The notes under the pieces were generated by a model. It did not search any database. It was not told where the DNA came from and saw nothing but the letters and a program-made list of their open reading frames with translations. From the NCBI GenBank assembly GCA_017311315.1, contig CM029612.1, forward strand, positions 25,006,831 to 25,070,830: DNA of 64,000 bases, written 5' to 3'. The translations under genes and the position numbers were made by a program. Positions 45,801-57,300 of the stretch are shown piece by piece. Within the stretch, counting starts at the first letter, position 1; each line of letters starts with the position of its first letter. The stretch is from Dendrocalamus latiflorus. Its lineage: Eukaryota; Streptophyta; Magnoliopsida; Poales; Poaceae.

Positions 45801-46129
45801 AAAGAATTCATTTCTAGGCACAAGTTCTTCACAACTTTACCTACATTAGCTAAGACATGTATCATGCAACCTTAATCTAACGACTCAGGTCAACCTAACT
45901 AAATACATGACTCAAATCCCAAAATTCTCAATTTCTGCACAAAACGAGTCTAGACACGATGCGATCGTTGTAAAACCAATTAACCACTCCATAAACATTG
46001 CAATGGTTCAACACAATATTAACCTGGACCATCTCACATGGTCCTTCAATAAAAATTACAGTCCTCACTACTGTCACAATAGTATCACTATCCATTATTG
46101 GTACAAATAATTTTGGAATTTTAGATAGT

Positions 46130-47168
46130 ACATTTTAGTTAATGCTTAGCCATGCATATATCTATAGTAGTTTTACTATGTTGGATCAACCTAATAATTT
46201 GATCAACCATGGCAAACACTTGTATATATGTTCCGATGAGTTACCTCTGGTAATTTGGTTAAAAATGTGAAAATGAAAATGATTTCAACTTGGGCGAATA
46301 GTGTGTGGAGACCAATTCAGTTTGCACGAGATCACGATTTGCTGTTGTCTTGCCCAGGTCGCTAACGACCGATATATTGTACCATAGGCTCAAGTAAATT
46401 TGTACAACCGTACATGCCTGTTATAGGAAGACACTAACATAATAAGTTGCCTTGTTCTAGCTATAAACTGTAGGTGGTAGTTGATAGGTGAATTTTTGGG
46501 CTATTGCGAGCATGGCGGAGTATCTCTATGTTCGAAGGGGCTTTACGAGGACCGCTATGCTTCCCAACACAACGTATGAGTTCTTAGAATTTTGGAGGGC
46601 ACTCCATGTCTTAAGAATGTATCATGGCACGATTTGTTGTTAGGACAGGTAATATAAAAGCTTTGTCATGAACTCTCAAAACAGGTACCCTTAGTATCAT
46701 GTGACATGGTGGGATGTTTATACCATGGAGGTAAAGTTGTATAATCTCTGCACAGTGTAAACCTATTCAAATGGCCGTGTCTTCGGTTATGGAGATCACT
46801 TAGTTATATCCCATAATAAGTAGTTCTATGTTTTTCAAAATGGTTCGAAGAAGGCATGGACGAGAAATCCGTGCATAGCTTGTTCAGCGGAAGGTTTTCA
46901 CAGTTGTCTTAATTATATGGCAGCAAGTCGCTTGTTTATTTATGCTATTTACGCTTGTTATTATTTGTTTAATCAATGTCCAATGCTCTTTCACTTATCG
47001 GTTGCAATCTATTACCATCTATTGCAAATAAAAGCTTGTTTTACGCAAATTAAAACTTGATAGGTTAGGCATCTCTATCTTAGCTTGCATCCTACATAAT
47101 CTATTACCATTTATTTATTTATTTAGTAACTTTTAGAGATGATGCTTGATGCGGTCCTTTATACGCCA
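46130..47168 (+). repeat. Fragment of a large-LTR family (copy 1)
   Basis: It contains the block ATAATCTCTGCACAGTGTAA followed by CTATTCAAATGGCCGTGTC (about 46740-46785). The same block occurs at 53229-53270 and 58388-58430, in the two other insertions of this family. A CACTA element is inserted at its right side. Boundaries are unresolved. Confidence 0.5.
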
Positions 47169-47171
47169 TTA

Positions 47172-49032
47172 CACTACTACAGAAAAGGTCATCACAGACG
47201 GTTCAAAAACGTCATCACAGACGGTTTTGTGAATCATCTGAATATATGGGTCAGTGATAATACGAGGTCATCACAGATGGTTTTCAAACCGTCTGTGGTG
47301 CAAATGTCACAAACGGTTTTTAACTAAAAACCGTCTGTGATATTAAATATCACAGACGGTTCTTAACTAAAAACCGTCTGTGATATTTATAAATCACGGA
47401 TGGTTTTTAACTAAAAACCGTCTGTGATTATAACTATCACAGACGGTTTTTAGTTAAAAACCGTCTGTGATATTCCCTTCTACTCCTAAACCTATTTCTG
47501 TTTATTGGCTAACCTCAGGAAATGCTAGCCATGCCCTCTGAAACAAGCAGATCAACATGTACATGTATACATCCAATTCACATCTCAATTCATTTCACAA
47601 ACATAAAACATCCATGTTTATTAAGATTAGAGCCTACCATTACAATATACCAAAACAACGAGCAGGTTACACAACAAGAACAGCAGGTTACACAACAAGA
47701 ACAGAGAAAAAGATTACAATATCCCAAAACAACAAGCAGGTTAAACAACAAGAACAGAAAAAAAAAGCAAAGATCCTCTATGCCTTCTCACCCCTGATGC
47801 AACGCATGAGCTGGATGCCTTCTCGCCCCTGCACGGTTGGCACGAGCTAGTTGCTTCTGCGGTGTCTTGCCTCCCGTAGACTTGTGCGTCGTCTGCAAGG
47901 AGGAGGAGAATAGCAAGCAGGAGGACAGCATGGAGGAGGACAGCAAGGAAGAGGAGACAGGCTGGGTTTTGGTTATATTTATAGGGGAGGGAGAGGGAGG
48001 GAGAGGCGGGAGTTCGAAATTTTTGGTGCGGGAACGGAGAGGCGGACCTACAATCTGTGGGTGAGGATTGTTGGATTTCTATTGGCTAGGATTGGGTTGA
48101 GGAGGATCGACGGGCCCAGCAGTCAGATTATCACAGACAGTTCTATATATAGAACCGTCTGTGATGAATGAATATCACAGACGGTTCTATATATAAAACC
48201 GTCTGTGAATTAGAGCACAAAATTTTATATACCGATGCAATATAAGCAACTAGTCTGAAAAGATAAAATAGCAAAGTTTTATATAGCTTATATATACTCA
48301 TTTGAAAGGTTTTGACGAGATATACAACTTTTCAGTTGAAGCAAAATCCAAATTTCGAAAGGAAGACCAAGAAAAAGGGCAAAACAGAAACTAAAAACTT
48401 GCGACGTAGGTTTAGGTCCAAAGATGGCCGATTTTCGGGGTCTTGGAGGGTGACTGGCGCAAGCGGGTCATTTTTTTTTGGATCAGGCTCGTCGTTAGCT
48501 TTCCAACGAGTATAACAACGTCGACAACGGACACCGTATGCAAAAGTTATGCCCGTTTTACTGAAGGTGTCTCAAAACTGAATCATACTCGGACTTAAGC
48601 GGGAAAATATGAAATTTTGAGGGATTGTAAGGCGGGAAACGTATCATAGACGGTTTTTATTATAAAACCATCTGTGATACTGGAATATCACAGACGGTTT
48701 TATAATAAAAACCGTCTGTGATATTCCAGATTATCACAGACGGTTTTTATTATAAAACCGTCTGTGATATTTCAGTAACACAGACGGTTTTATAATAAAA
48801 ACCGTCTGTGATAATCTGGAATATCACAGACGGTTTTTATTATAAAACCGTTTGTGATATTCCAGTATCACAGACGGTTCAGCGGTAAGAACCGTCTGTG
48901 ATACTCCTTTTTCCCGCCACAAATACCACAGACGGCCTCCAAACTAAAACCGTCTTTAATAGTGTACATCACAGACGGTTTCACAAAACCATCTGTGATT
49001 TGGCGTCTAGTATTAGACTTTCTGTAGTAGTG
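47172..49032. mobile_element. Non-autonomous CACTA element (1861 bp) with TTA target duplication
   Basis: The ends are CACTACTACAGAAAAGG on the left and TTTCTGTAGTAGTG on the right. The 3-bp duplication TTA flanks it (47169-47171 and 49033-49035), as expected for CACTA/EnSpm. Both subterminal regions (about 47191-47475 and 48640-49000), plus 48128-48215, consist of repeated ATCACAGACGGTT units in alternating orientation. Many are paired as perfect palindromes around TTAACTAAAA or TATTATAAAA. No transposase gene is present, so movement would need a related autonomous element. A purine-rich central part (47640-48060) has no recognised function. Confidence 0.93.
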
Positions 49033-49035
49033 TTA

Positions 49036-49445
49036 TACGCATGCATTCATCCAAGTAATCCAATCACCATATTACCATTTATTTTTTAAATTTAATTACG
49101 TTAAATAAACCACCATTAGTTACAGTGAAAAACAAACTAACTACGGTTAAAAAAATATAAGTCATCGCCAAACTGAGAGGCCCCTAAGTAAACTAACACT
49201 TTCATTCGAAACAAATATGTTCACAAGTCAAACCCAACGTGGATCTATAAAGTTCAAATATTCACAAGTCATACCATGAATCAGCCTGCTTACCAGATAC
49301 AACTGGTTCATCACCAAAAAATACCCACAAATCATATTTCAGTGTTACAACATAATAGGCCGCGAATTATAATTCCATCAACCACATTCTCATCAGCCTA
49401 ATTCTACAATGGTGATCTAGCCCGCTAGCTAATCAATAGTTAATA
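49036..49445. other. Intergenic AT-rich sequence
   Basis: Continuation of the CACTA insertion site (TTATACGCATGC). No gene or defined repeat recognised. Confidence 0.4.
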
Positions 49446-49450
49446 ATCGG

Positions 49451-49710
49451 ACAGCGTCCACCGTTGATTTTTTAAATAATTTACTTTTTATTCTGAATTA
49501 CAGCAATATAACTGTGTGTTTTTATTTTACACTAATAACCCTCGGTCGCGTCACTGTTGAGCGATTTGGGCTAGTCGCCCAATGATTGCACGCCAAGTGT
49601 ACTAGTCGCCTACCGATTAAGCAACTAGGGCTAGTCGCCCAACTAATGAGTGACTAGTCTTAGTCGCTCAACGGTGGAGTGACACCTTGACAAGATGTGC
49701 ACCGATTGGG
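49451..49710. repeat. Left inverted repeat of the candidate PMD transposon
   Basis: About 260 bp, diverged inverted match to 62060-62350. It is rich in GGGCTAGTCGCCC, itself a short palindrome-like unit repeated several times. Confidence 0.6.
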
Positions 49711-50099
49711 TGATTTAAAATAATAATTTTTTAATCCGATGAAAATAATTGTGGGGGAATAAATGATAATTTTTGTAGCTAATACATTTAGCAAATTTTA
49801 TTTGTTGGTTTGTTATTTGTTTTGGAAATAAAAGGGTAGACAAGATAGGTTGGTATGTTTGTGATTTTTGTAGATTCTCAAGGGTACGAAATCTATTAGA
49901 CTCGTAATAATATTTTGTGATCATTGTATGTGACTGTAGTGTGATAAATTTCTGAAGAATTTTGTGAGGACGAATGAGGTAGCAATGATCCGTAAATAGA
50001 AAGGTAAGTGATATTGTGATGCACGAGCGAAATTCATACACAATCATGCCATAATACCTGCGAAGTAAAATATGTACACAATGAATATAAGTACAGAAA

Positions 50100-50800
50100 G
50101 CCCCCTACCCGCCGTCTGCTACACCACTTGTAGCACTTTCTCCATCGTCGCCACATCCCACCCCTGATCGGTGCCTACCCGTACAACCCCGCTTGGCCTT
50201 CCTTAGCGTGGGGTGTCGGGGCCCGATAGGGTGAGACATTCAGAAGCCCTACTAACCTGTGCCCCCAAGGCCTTGGGGGTCGACTCCACCTATGCCTGCA
50301 TGGCTATTGGGGCATCGTTGTGCTACGATCTGGAATGAACATCGATGAGTGCAGGCTGAGGTGCTCTCCTGACTTCCACTGGGTCATCCACAAAGAAGTT
50401 GGACATGTCTCCCGGGGGATCCTCGTGCGAGGATAGCTCAACTCCCCGCTGGGGCATAAAACATGCAAGACAAATATTGTTTATTCATGCAATATATTGA
50501 TACGAACAAACCTTGTGAGATGAAATGTACTTTCGACGTGGGCCATGGAACGTGTCCAAGTGTCATACCCACTGTGCTCACCCTACTCGAACAGGTCGGG
50601 GAAACAACGAATACTAACCTGATGCTACTGGGTAGGGGTCCAGGAACGACGGCAGTGGCAGTCGCAGGAGAGCCTATAGTAGCTCGTCACGCGTTATCTC
50701 CAAACCATGGCCGACCCTCCCCAGGATCAACCCGGTGTCCATCACAATCTTGGCGGCGATGTCTATCTGCAAGGAGTACATCAAAATGTCAAACATATAA
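50100..50800 (-). pseudogene. PMD gene, C-terminal remnant
   Basis: The minus strand from about 50790 reads IDIAAKIVMDTGLILGRVGH with a TAG at 50674-50676. Further down (about 50460-50110) come PPGDMSNFFVDDPVE and a Ser/Pro/Arg-rich tail with several stops. It is placed as the 3' part of the PMD gene by order and by the resemblance of the hydrophilic tail to PMD proteins of grass transposons; identity is inferred. Confidence 0.45.
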
Positions 50801-50879
50801 TTATGGTAACCGTACTCAGACATTTCAAAATATGAGAGTACCTATCATGATGTGCAAGATCCATGCGAGGTATATCTAA

Positions 50880-53800
50880 CATACTATGTTTCAGAGTTTT
50901 CTTGAAAATTGTAAAATAAAATTCACCATTTGGATTTTCTAGAATTAATTAAAGCTTAACTTGAATTATTGCAAATTGAAAAGATTCAATGCGACTAACT
51001 TAAATTTCAATTATTCTTGAAAATATTTTATTTATATTCCTTGTGTTTAAAGGAATTTGTTTGAATTTTCTGGTATTTTCCAGAGTTAATTGCTATTTTC
51101 TATAGCATAATCGTATTTATATGAATTTCTAAAATTAGAAAATCCCTAAAAATTCCCTCAAAGCTACTCAGGCCGAAACCCAAAGCTTCGGCCCAACCGA
51201 CCCACACTTCGGTCTGGCCTGCACTACCATTGCCACGCATCGCATATCCGGCTGAGCGATTACTCCATCTGCGCCGTCCGCTCGCCTCACCCATCGTCCG
51301 ATCTGCCCTCGTGCCACGTGTCGAGCATCGTAGCCTGTATGCACTATTCATCATCTCCATTTGGGAGTACACCACTATCTCCAACTGGGAGTTTTGACAT
51401 CTGTGTTGGCCATGTCTCGGACTCAGCGTTTGTGCCACCTAGGACACCTTGTCGTCTGAGTATAAATTCGAGCCTTACCTTCATTTCCCCAAAGCCCAAA
51501 CTGCTCGCCTCACCTCGCCTTGCACCGCCATTCTTGAAGCCACATCGCCCTTATCATGTTTCGTTGCTACCGTTGAGTTATGCGCCATCGTCCTCATCTT
51601 CGTTTTCCTTGCCATCGTCTTCTCCGTTGACACTGATAAGCCGCACGACGAGCTCCGCCTCTTCCGCTTCACTGTGCCAATCGTTGTCTTCCATCCAGCC
51701 GTTGGCTAGCCACTTCATCTCGCCTGCTGACCGTCGTCGCCCCTCGGTCACTCGCGTGTCACCTCGCTCTTTGAAGGAACACCTTGTGCCGTGCATCGCT
51801 AATGTCACTACATACGTCAGCGATGATGTCAAACTGCACCGGTATCTCTTCGCCTTCTCCATGGGCTGAACCCATCGTGCATCGTGCCTCTGACAAGTGG
51901 GGTCCACCGATTAGATGCACTATGCCGTAGACCTATGAGCCGATACACGCAAACACCCACGCCAGCAAGCCATGTCGGATGCCATGCCAGCCTTAGCCCA
52001 TTTGTCATGCCACATGACTGCGACCTTAGCAAACTGAGCCATGTGTCCACATCCACGTCAATGCCACGTGTCACCGCCATGTCACTCCACGTCAGTCCTA
52101 GGTGCCATGTCAACAAGCCTCGCAAGCACGTGCACTATTCCGTGAGCCAAGTTCACCATAGACCCGTACTATTCCGTAGACTTAGTTCACATCATAGTAA
52201 ATTTCCTAATTTTTCAACAACTTATTTTCTAGAAAATCTTCCGAGAGCTCATTCTTCTCTGTCCTAGCTTCAATTGACCTGATTCTTTTCCTAAATTCAT
52301 CTAAAATGAAGCTCTATCTTTTGCTTCTAATTTTGAAGTTTTTGGAGTCTATTTGAATTTTATTTGATTGTATTTATGTTTCATTCATTTTCTCTCCTAT
52401 TAAATAACGTCTTCGAAGGAGCTAAAGCAGGGTTTAAAGACAAAGAGTTGGTAACTGAGCAAGGACAAGGCAAGTTGTGTCTTTTGATCATGTTAAACCT
52501 AGTTTTTAAATCTATTTATTTATTATTTTATTTTAAATTATCATGCATTGTTATTTTATTACAAACCCTTGTATCTTGTAGTTATTGACCAAATTTGCTG
52601 AATCTCTCAGATGGGTATTTATCTAGTGATACATTACTAGTTGTCACATGGGTTGTACATTTAGTATGTTTAACCATACTTGTAGTACGTTGGGCTCATC
52701 ATCACATGTTGATTAATTAATTAATTTTTGACTTAATGGGACATTAAAACATAGTGATCAGACATAATTATAAAATTTGAGTATCATGATATGAGTAGTG
52801 TTATTGGTGTTAGTTATACAAAATGGTTTTCACTTGGGTTAGTGATTGTGCAGTAAAGAGAGAAGTGTGGTTAGCACTTTTGGGATGTGGATGTCTCGCC
52901 TGGGTAATGTCTAAGGACTTAACTTTGTACACCATTGATATAAGCATTATCGTATAACCACATGTCCAGTATGAGATGGACCTAGCTAATTATTTGTGAT
53001 GTTTCAATTAATGTTTCGCCATCGAGATGTCAATGGGTGTCAGTTAGATATTTTCATAGGGTGTAAGAGGGATCTGTCCGATTAGGTGGTTAGCCTACTC
53101 GGCCGTGAAATCTTAGCGGGCAAAACTAAGTTGAGATTGAGTATTGTAAAGGTCTTTCTATAATCTTCTTGGTCAGCATACCCAAGAAAGCGTGTTACTC
53201 TAGTGTCACTATTCGAATATGGGTAGAGTTGTGCAACCTCTGTAGAGTGTAAAACTATTCGAATAGTTGTCTCCCTGATTATGGATAATGCTTAGTGATT
53301 TCACACGAGGGGTAGAAATTTCATTAAAACCTTGTTGTGTTACGTCTGGGAAGTAAATGGTTAGTTCAGCGATGATTCATTACATGAATGGTTAGTCCAC
53401 AGGTGGTTCACTGGGTGAATGGTTAGTTCACATGTGGTTTATTAAATTCCTTTGGTTATGTACTTATTAATCATTTTTAAAGTTCACTTTTAATATATTT
53501 ATTATATTTACTTTAAATTATTGTTTTATGCAAAATAGCCACTCAGCTATCATTTGGTAAGCCTTGCATAATTATATTGCATTCTTATTACAAACGATTT
53601 GCTAAGTAGTCTATGTACTCATGGATATATCCATATTTGCTCAGTTGAAGAAGAAGAACCATGTCAACTGAAGATACCTAATGGAGGATACTTTATTTAC
53701 TTCTCAGATTATGGTCTCATTTCCGAGTCAATTGTCTATGGCTATGCCAAATGGCCGCTTTGTTTTTGTTGTGTTTGTGCTACTAGTTTCTATTAAATCC

Positions 53801-53991
53801 CTTCCGGTTGTTAAAGTGTAAATTTGGCCATAAGGTCGTAACTCTGATAATTAATAATATTTGAGTCTTTTTCTTGGTTAATCATGAATATGACCGATAT
53901 TCTATCTATGTTTCTACTATGCACACTAGCGTGATTCTGGACAAATGCAGTATATACGGAGAGTCTGAATTTGCATGTTCAAGTCTCGACA
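50880..53991 (+). mobile_element. Large-LTR family insertion, copy 2
   Basis: Several blocks are collinear with the 54390-59931 element: TTGATCATGTTAAACCTA (about 52486; 57534 in the other copy), GTGTGGTTAG (about 52866; 57960), and the CTCTGTAGAGTGTAAAACTA block (about 53238; 58394). The right end is probably at TCTCGACA (53984-53991). The left boundary is not resolved. No retroviral-type gene is present, so it is a solo LTR or a non-coding derivative. 51100-52260 is C-rich and open in several frames without recognisable domains. Confidence 0.5.
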
Positions 53992-54389
53992 GTTTACAGG
54001 ATATGCATTGTTCCATGCTGGTATGTGAGCTGGGGAGGGTCGACGATATGCACCAGCCTGGTGCGTGTCTATGGAGCATACCAGTGTATGTACTCATTGT
54101 ACGTGCTGGGGTCATACGGGGTGCCCTCCTGCACGTAGTCCTCAAGGGCGTCTACCAATACGCTAGCCACTGTGACATCTTCCCTGCCCAGCTCATCCTG
54201 CTACCACCCCTCCTACTCTGCCTACGAAATGCACCACTGCAATTAGAAGGCATCATAATAGAACTGAAAAAATATAGGGACATGCATTGTCTGTAACTCA
54301 TGTGGGGACCGAGTCAGGCTCCTGACACCCGACAGGGACTAGAATAATCTAGTGGAGGCCAAACTGGCGCATAACCTTGTGCACCGCAT
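53992..54389 (-). pseudogene. PMD gene, middle/C-terminal fragment between two LTR insertions
   Basis: On the minus strand the frame crosses from the other side of the 5.5-kb insertion (TEDYA at 59937) into VHKVMRQFGLH, then a TAG (54349-54351). Further down, EDYVQEGTPYDPSTYNEY and IHWYAP are followed by TAG (54069-54071) and TRTRL. This YDPxTYxEYxxWY...TRTR block is characteristic of the C-terminal part of plant mobile domain proteins. Both stops stand where Gln (CAG) is expected. Confidence 0.7.
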
Positions 54390-57300
54390 TGTAACATCCT
54401 AAATTTCGAATGTTCAAAAATTGGGGTGAATTAAAAAATTTTATTTGCATCGTATTGGCATTTGTAATCTTTGCCAAAATTTTATTTGGATTTTCTTCAG
54501 ATTTGTGCTAAGTAAATAATAACTGGAAATAGTTCTCGAGCACAAACTAGCAACTAAAAATAAATAAATAAATTCACATATATATCCAAAAGTATAGCAA
54601 TTGATATCAGAAACTCAGAGGTAATTAATTGAACTAGGATTCACACTTTTAGTATGATGCAAAAATTTGAAAGTCAAATTAAAAATCCAGATTTTAAAAT
54701 GTGCCTAGCCTTTCCTTTCTTTTTCTCACTTTTTCTCCTCTCCCCTCCCTCTCTTCCGTGTGGGCCCCTACCCTTTCCCTCTCTCCTCCCCTTTTCTCCT
54801 GCCACTAGCCCCCCGGGATTCTCTCATTCTCTTTCCCCTTTCCCTTTTCTTTTACTGCCAGCCGGGCCCAGCCCCGTTTCTCCTTCCCCTTTTCTTCTTT
54901 CTTCACTGTCCTCCCCCTGACTGGCTCCCTCTCTACCCCGCGCACGTCTTCCCCGTCCTCCCTCGCGTCACTCGGCCCCGCCTGGCACCAACCACCCGAC
55001 CCCATGCTCCCTGCTCCTTCGTCACTCTCTCTGCACCCGTCGCGTCGCCACGCCCACGCGCCATGCCCTGCGCGCGCGATGTCGCCTGGCCTGCACTGCT
55101 TGCGCCAGCCCCGCTCGTCGCCGTCCCGTCCAAGCTCTGTGCCCCGGTCATCTACAATAGTACCCCTAGGGAGCAACCCCTCTCCGGCTATAAGAGCCCG
55201 CCGCCCCCATTGTTTCCCCGGTCCTTTCCCCTTTTCCCCCTTTGTCTTCTCCCGCGCCAGCCGAAGCTCGGCCGCCGCCGCCTCACGCCGCCCCGGCCGC
55301 TTCGGCGATGCCATCCCCATTTTGACCGTGTCACGGTGAGCCTCCACCTTCCATCTGCTTTCTCTCCAGGTTAATCGAACTCTCGTTCGCCGGAGCTCAC
55401 GCGCCACCCATCCTCCCCGGCACCGGTCGCCACTGCTATCCTCACCGCCGCCTCTCCCATGGTAAATGTCGGGCCAATTCCTCTGGGTGAGAGTGACACC
55501 GGAGTACGCCAAATCTTTCCCCGCCCTGGCCGGAGCTGTGGCCCACCCCAGCTCGCTGGCACCGTGCACCACGGTACCTCCCTGGCCCGACCAACCGCAC
55601 GGTAAGCCTCCTCTTAACCCCCTCTAGCTCGTGCTAACCTCGGATTCTTCCCCCCACGTCGGCGCCGCCGTTTCCTCTTTTCCCCTCTATGGCTGGCCGC
55701 CGTGGGCCATCTCGACCACGCTGCGTCGCCGCCTGAGCCGAAACACGGACACTCCTAGCTCACCTAGCTCCCGGGATTCCATTTTACTTGTCGCGGCCGA
55801 ATCCCAGACCTCGCCCCGCCGGCGCCAGAGCCGCTGCGCCCCCTCCTCTATTTTGGGCTCCAGGCCACCCCCTTAACTCTTCTACCTCTGTGAGCATAAC
55901 TGTGTCAGTCCACTCCTTAGCCAGCCAGTCCCGAGTTCGATCCCCCTCCTCGCACACTGTCGGTTTCATTTTTTTGGGTATTCCGATTAGAAATTAATTA
56001 TGGGATGAATCAAGGAAATTGAGATAAGTGATATGGGATCAAATAAAATTTATTTATACATCAAAACAAAAGATTACATGCATAATAATAATTAAGTGAT
56101 TAGGAAAGTTAAAAATTTAATTCATGAGAGCTAATAAAAATTGCTTAGGATGTAAATGAGATTATTTAAGGTCTAGCATTAGAATAATTATTATATAAGA
56201 ATAATAGTGCCTTATTAACTATTTTAAATCTACTTATTAGTTAAAGGTATTAATAAACATGATTTTGGTTAAGCGCTTGAAGTTAATAAGAATCCCAGTT
56301 AAAAATACATCCAACTTAAGTCTAAAGTAAATAAAAGTTGATAACTATAAAAGTGATGTTTTAAATTAAAAATATTACCTTTAATTATAATTAAAATATG
56401 TGCCCTGATATTTAACATGCCGTCATTAAATAAATCTCAACAGTAAATTTAATTAGATAATAAAGGCTGCTTCATAAAATTGATTAATCGATAGGATGTG
56501 ACCATAAACATTTAAATTAGAAAGTCCCAATATAATCCCCGCCATTAGCACGTTACCAATAAATAAATCTCCACAGTGAATTTAGAGGAATGAAATTTTG
56601 TATAGCGAGCTCGGTTCTATGTAAATAGAAGTTTGATTAAAATATGCAAGATGCTGATTCAAAGGACAAAACAACAATTACAGTTGGTCCTCCGAGTATT
56701 TCCAAATAAAAGGTCATACTAGTGTACAGATACTAAGATATAGTAGCCCTAGGTCATCGGACATTGAAATAATCTCACCACTAAACAGTCCCAAGAAACA
56801 TATAGTATTATGACCAATAGTCGCAGATGAGTAGCAACTAAGAATATACTGAAAATTTCTATTAGACATCCATGAGATAATTAAATACTCTCGTGCGTTG
56901 CTAAACTATTAATCTAATCATTAGGGGTATACTTTGAATAAATAGTAAATAGAATCCCATAAAATACCACAGCCTAGACTGCTAGGAATACAGGCTCTAA
57001 AGATTAATTTAGTAAACCAAACACATGTGTCTGTCAGTAAGTCTAACCTAGTTCATGGAACTTCCTAAATAAATATAAAATAAGAAAAGGAGATATTAAG
57101 TTGAAAGATTAAGTTATCGTGTTCCACTGTCAGCTATATCTAGCCATCCTTGAACCGAAGGAGGAATATTTCCGTGAACATCCCTTCACTATAAACCTTT
57201 CTTGACATCTATCCCGACGGATTTCTCTTAGCCATTTATCACTTCGTTCCACCCTTTTTGACTCCATCATACTCCGCACCTCGTCGACCATGCCTCAAAT

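Noticed and set aside
47522..48064. Small plus-strand frames inside the CACTA element
   Set aside because: Low-complexity Gln/Lys/Glu-rich stretches, no transposase motif, and the element is otherwise non-coding.
54805..55572. 255-codon minus-strand frame (and overlapping plus-strand frames)
   Set aside because: Low-complexity, GC-rich LTR leader sequence open in several frames on both strands, with no recognisable domain.
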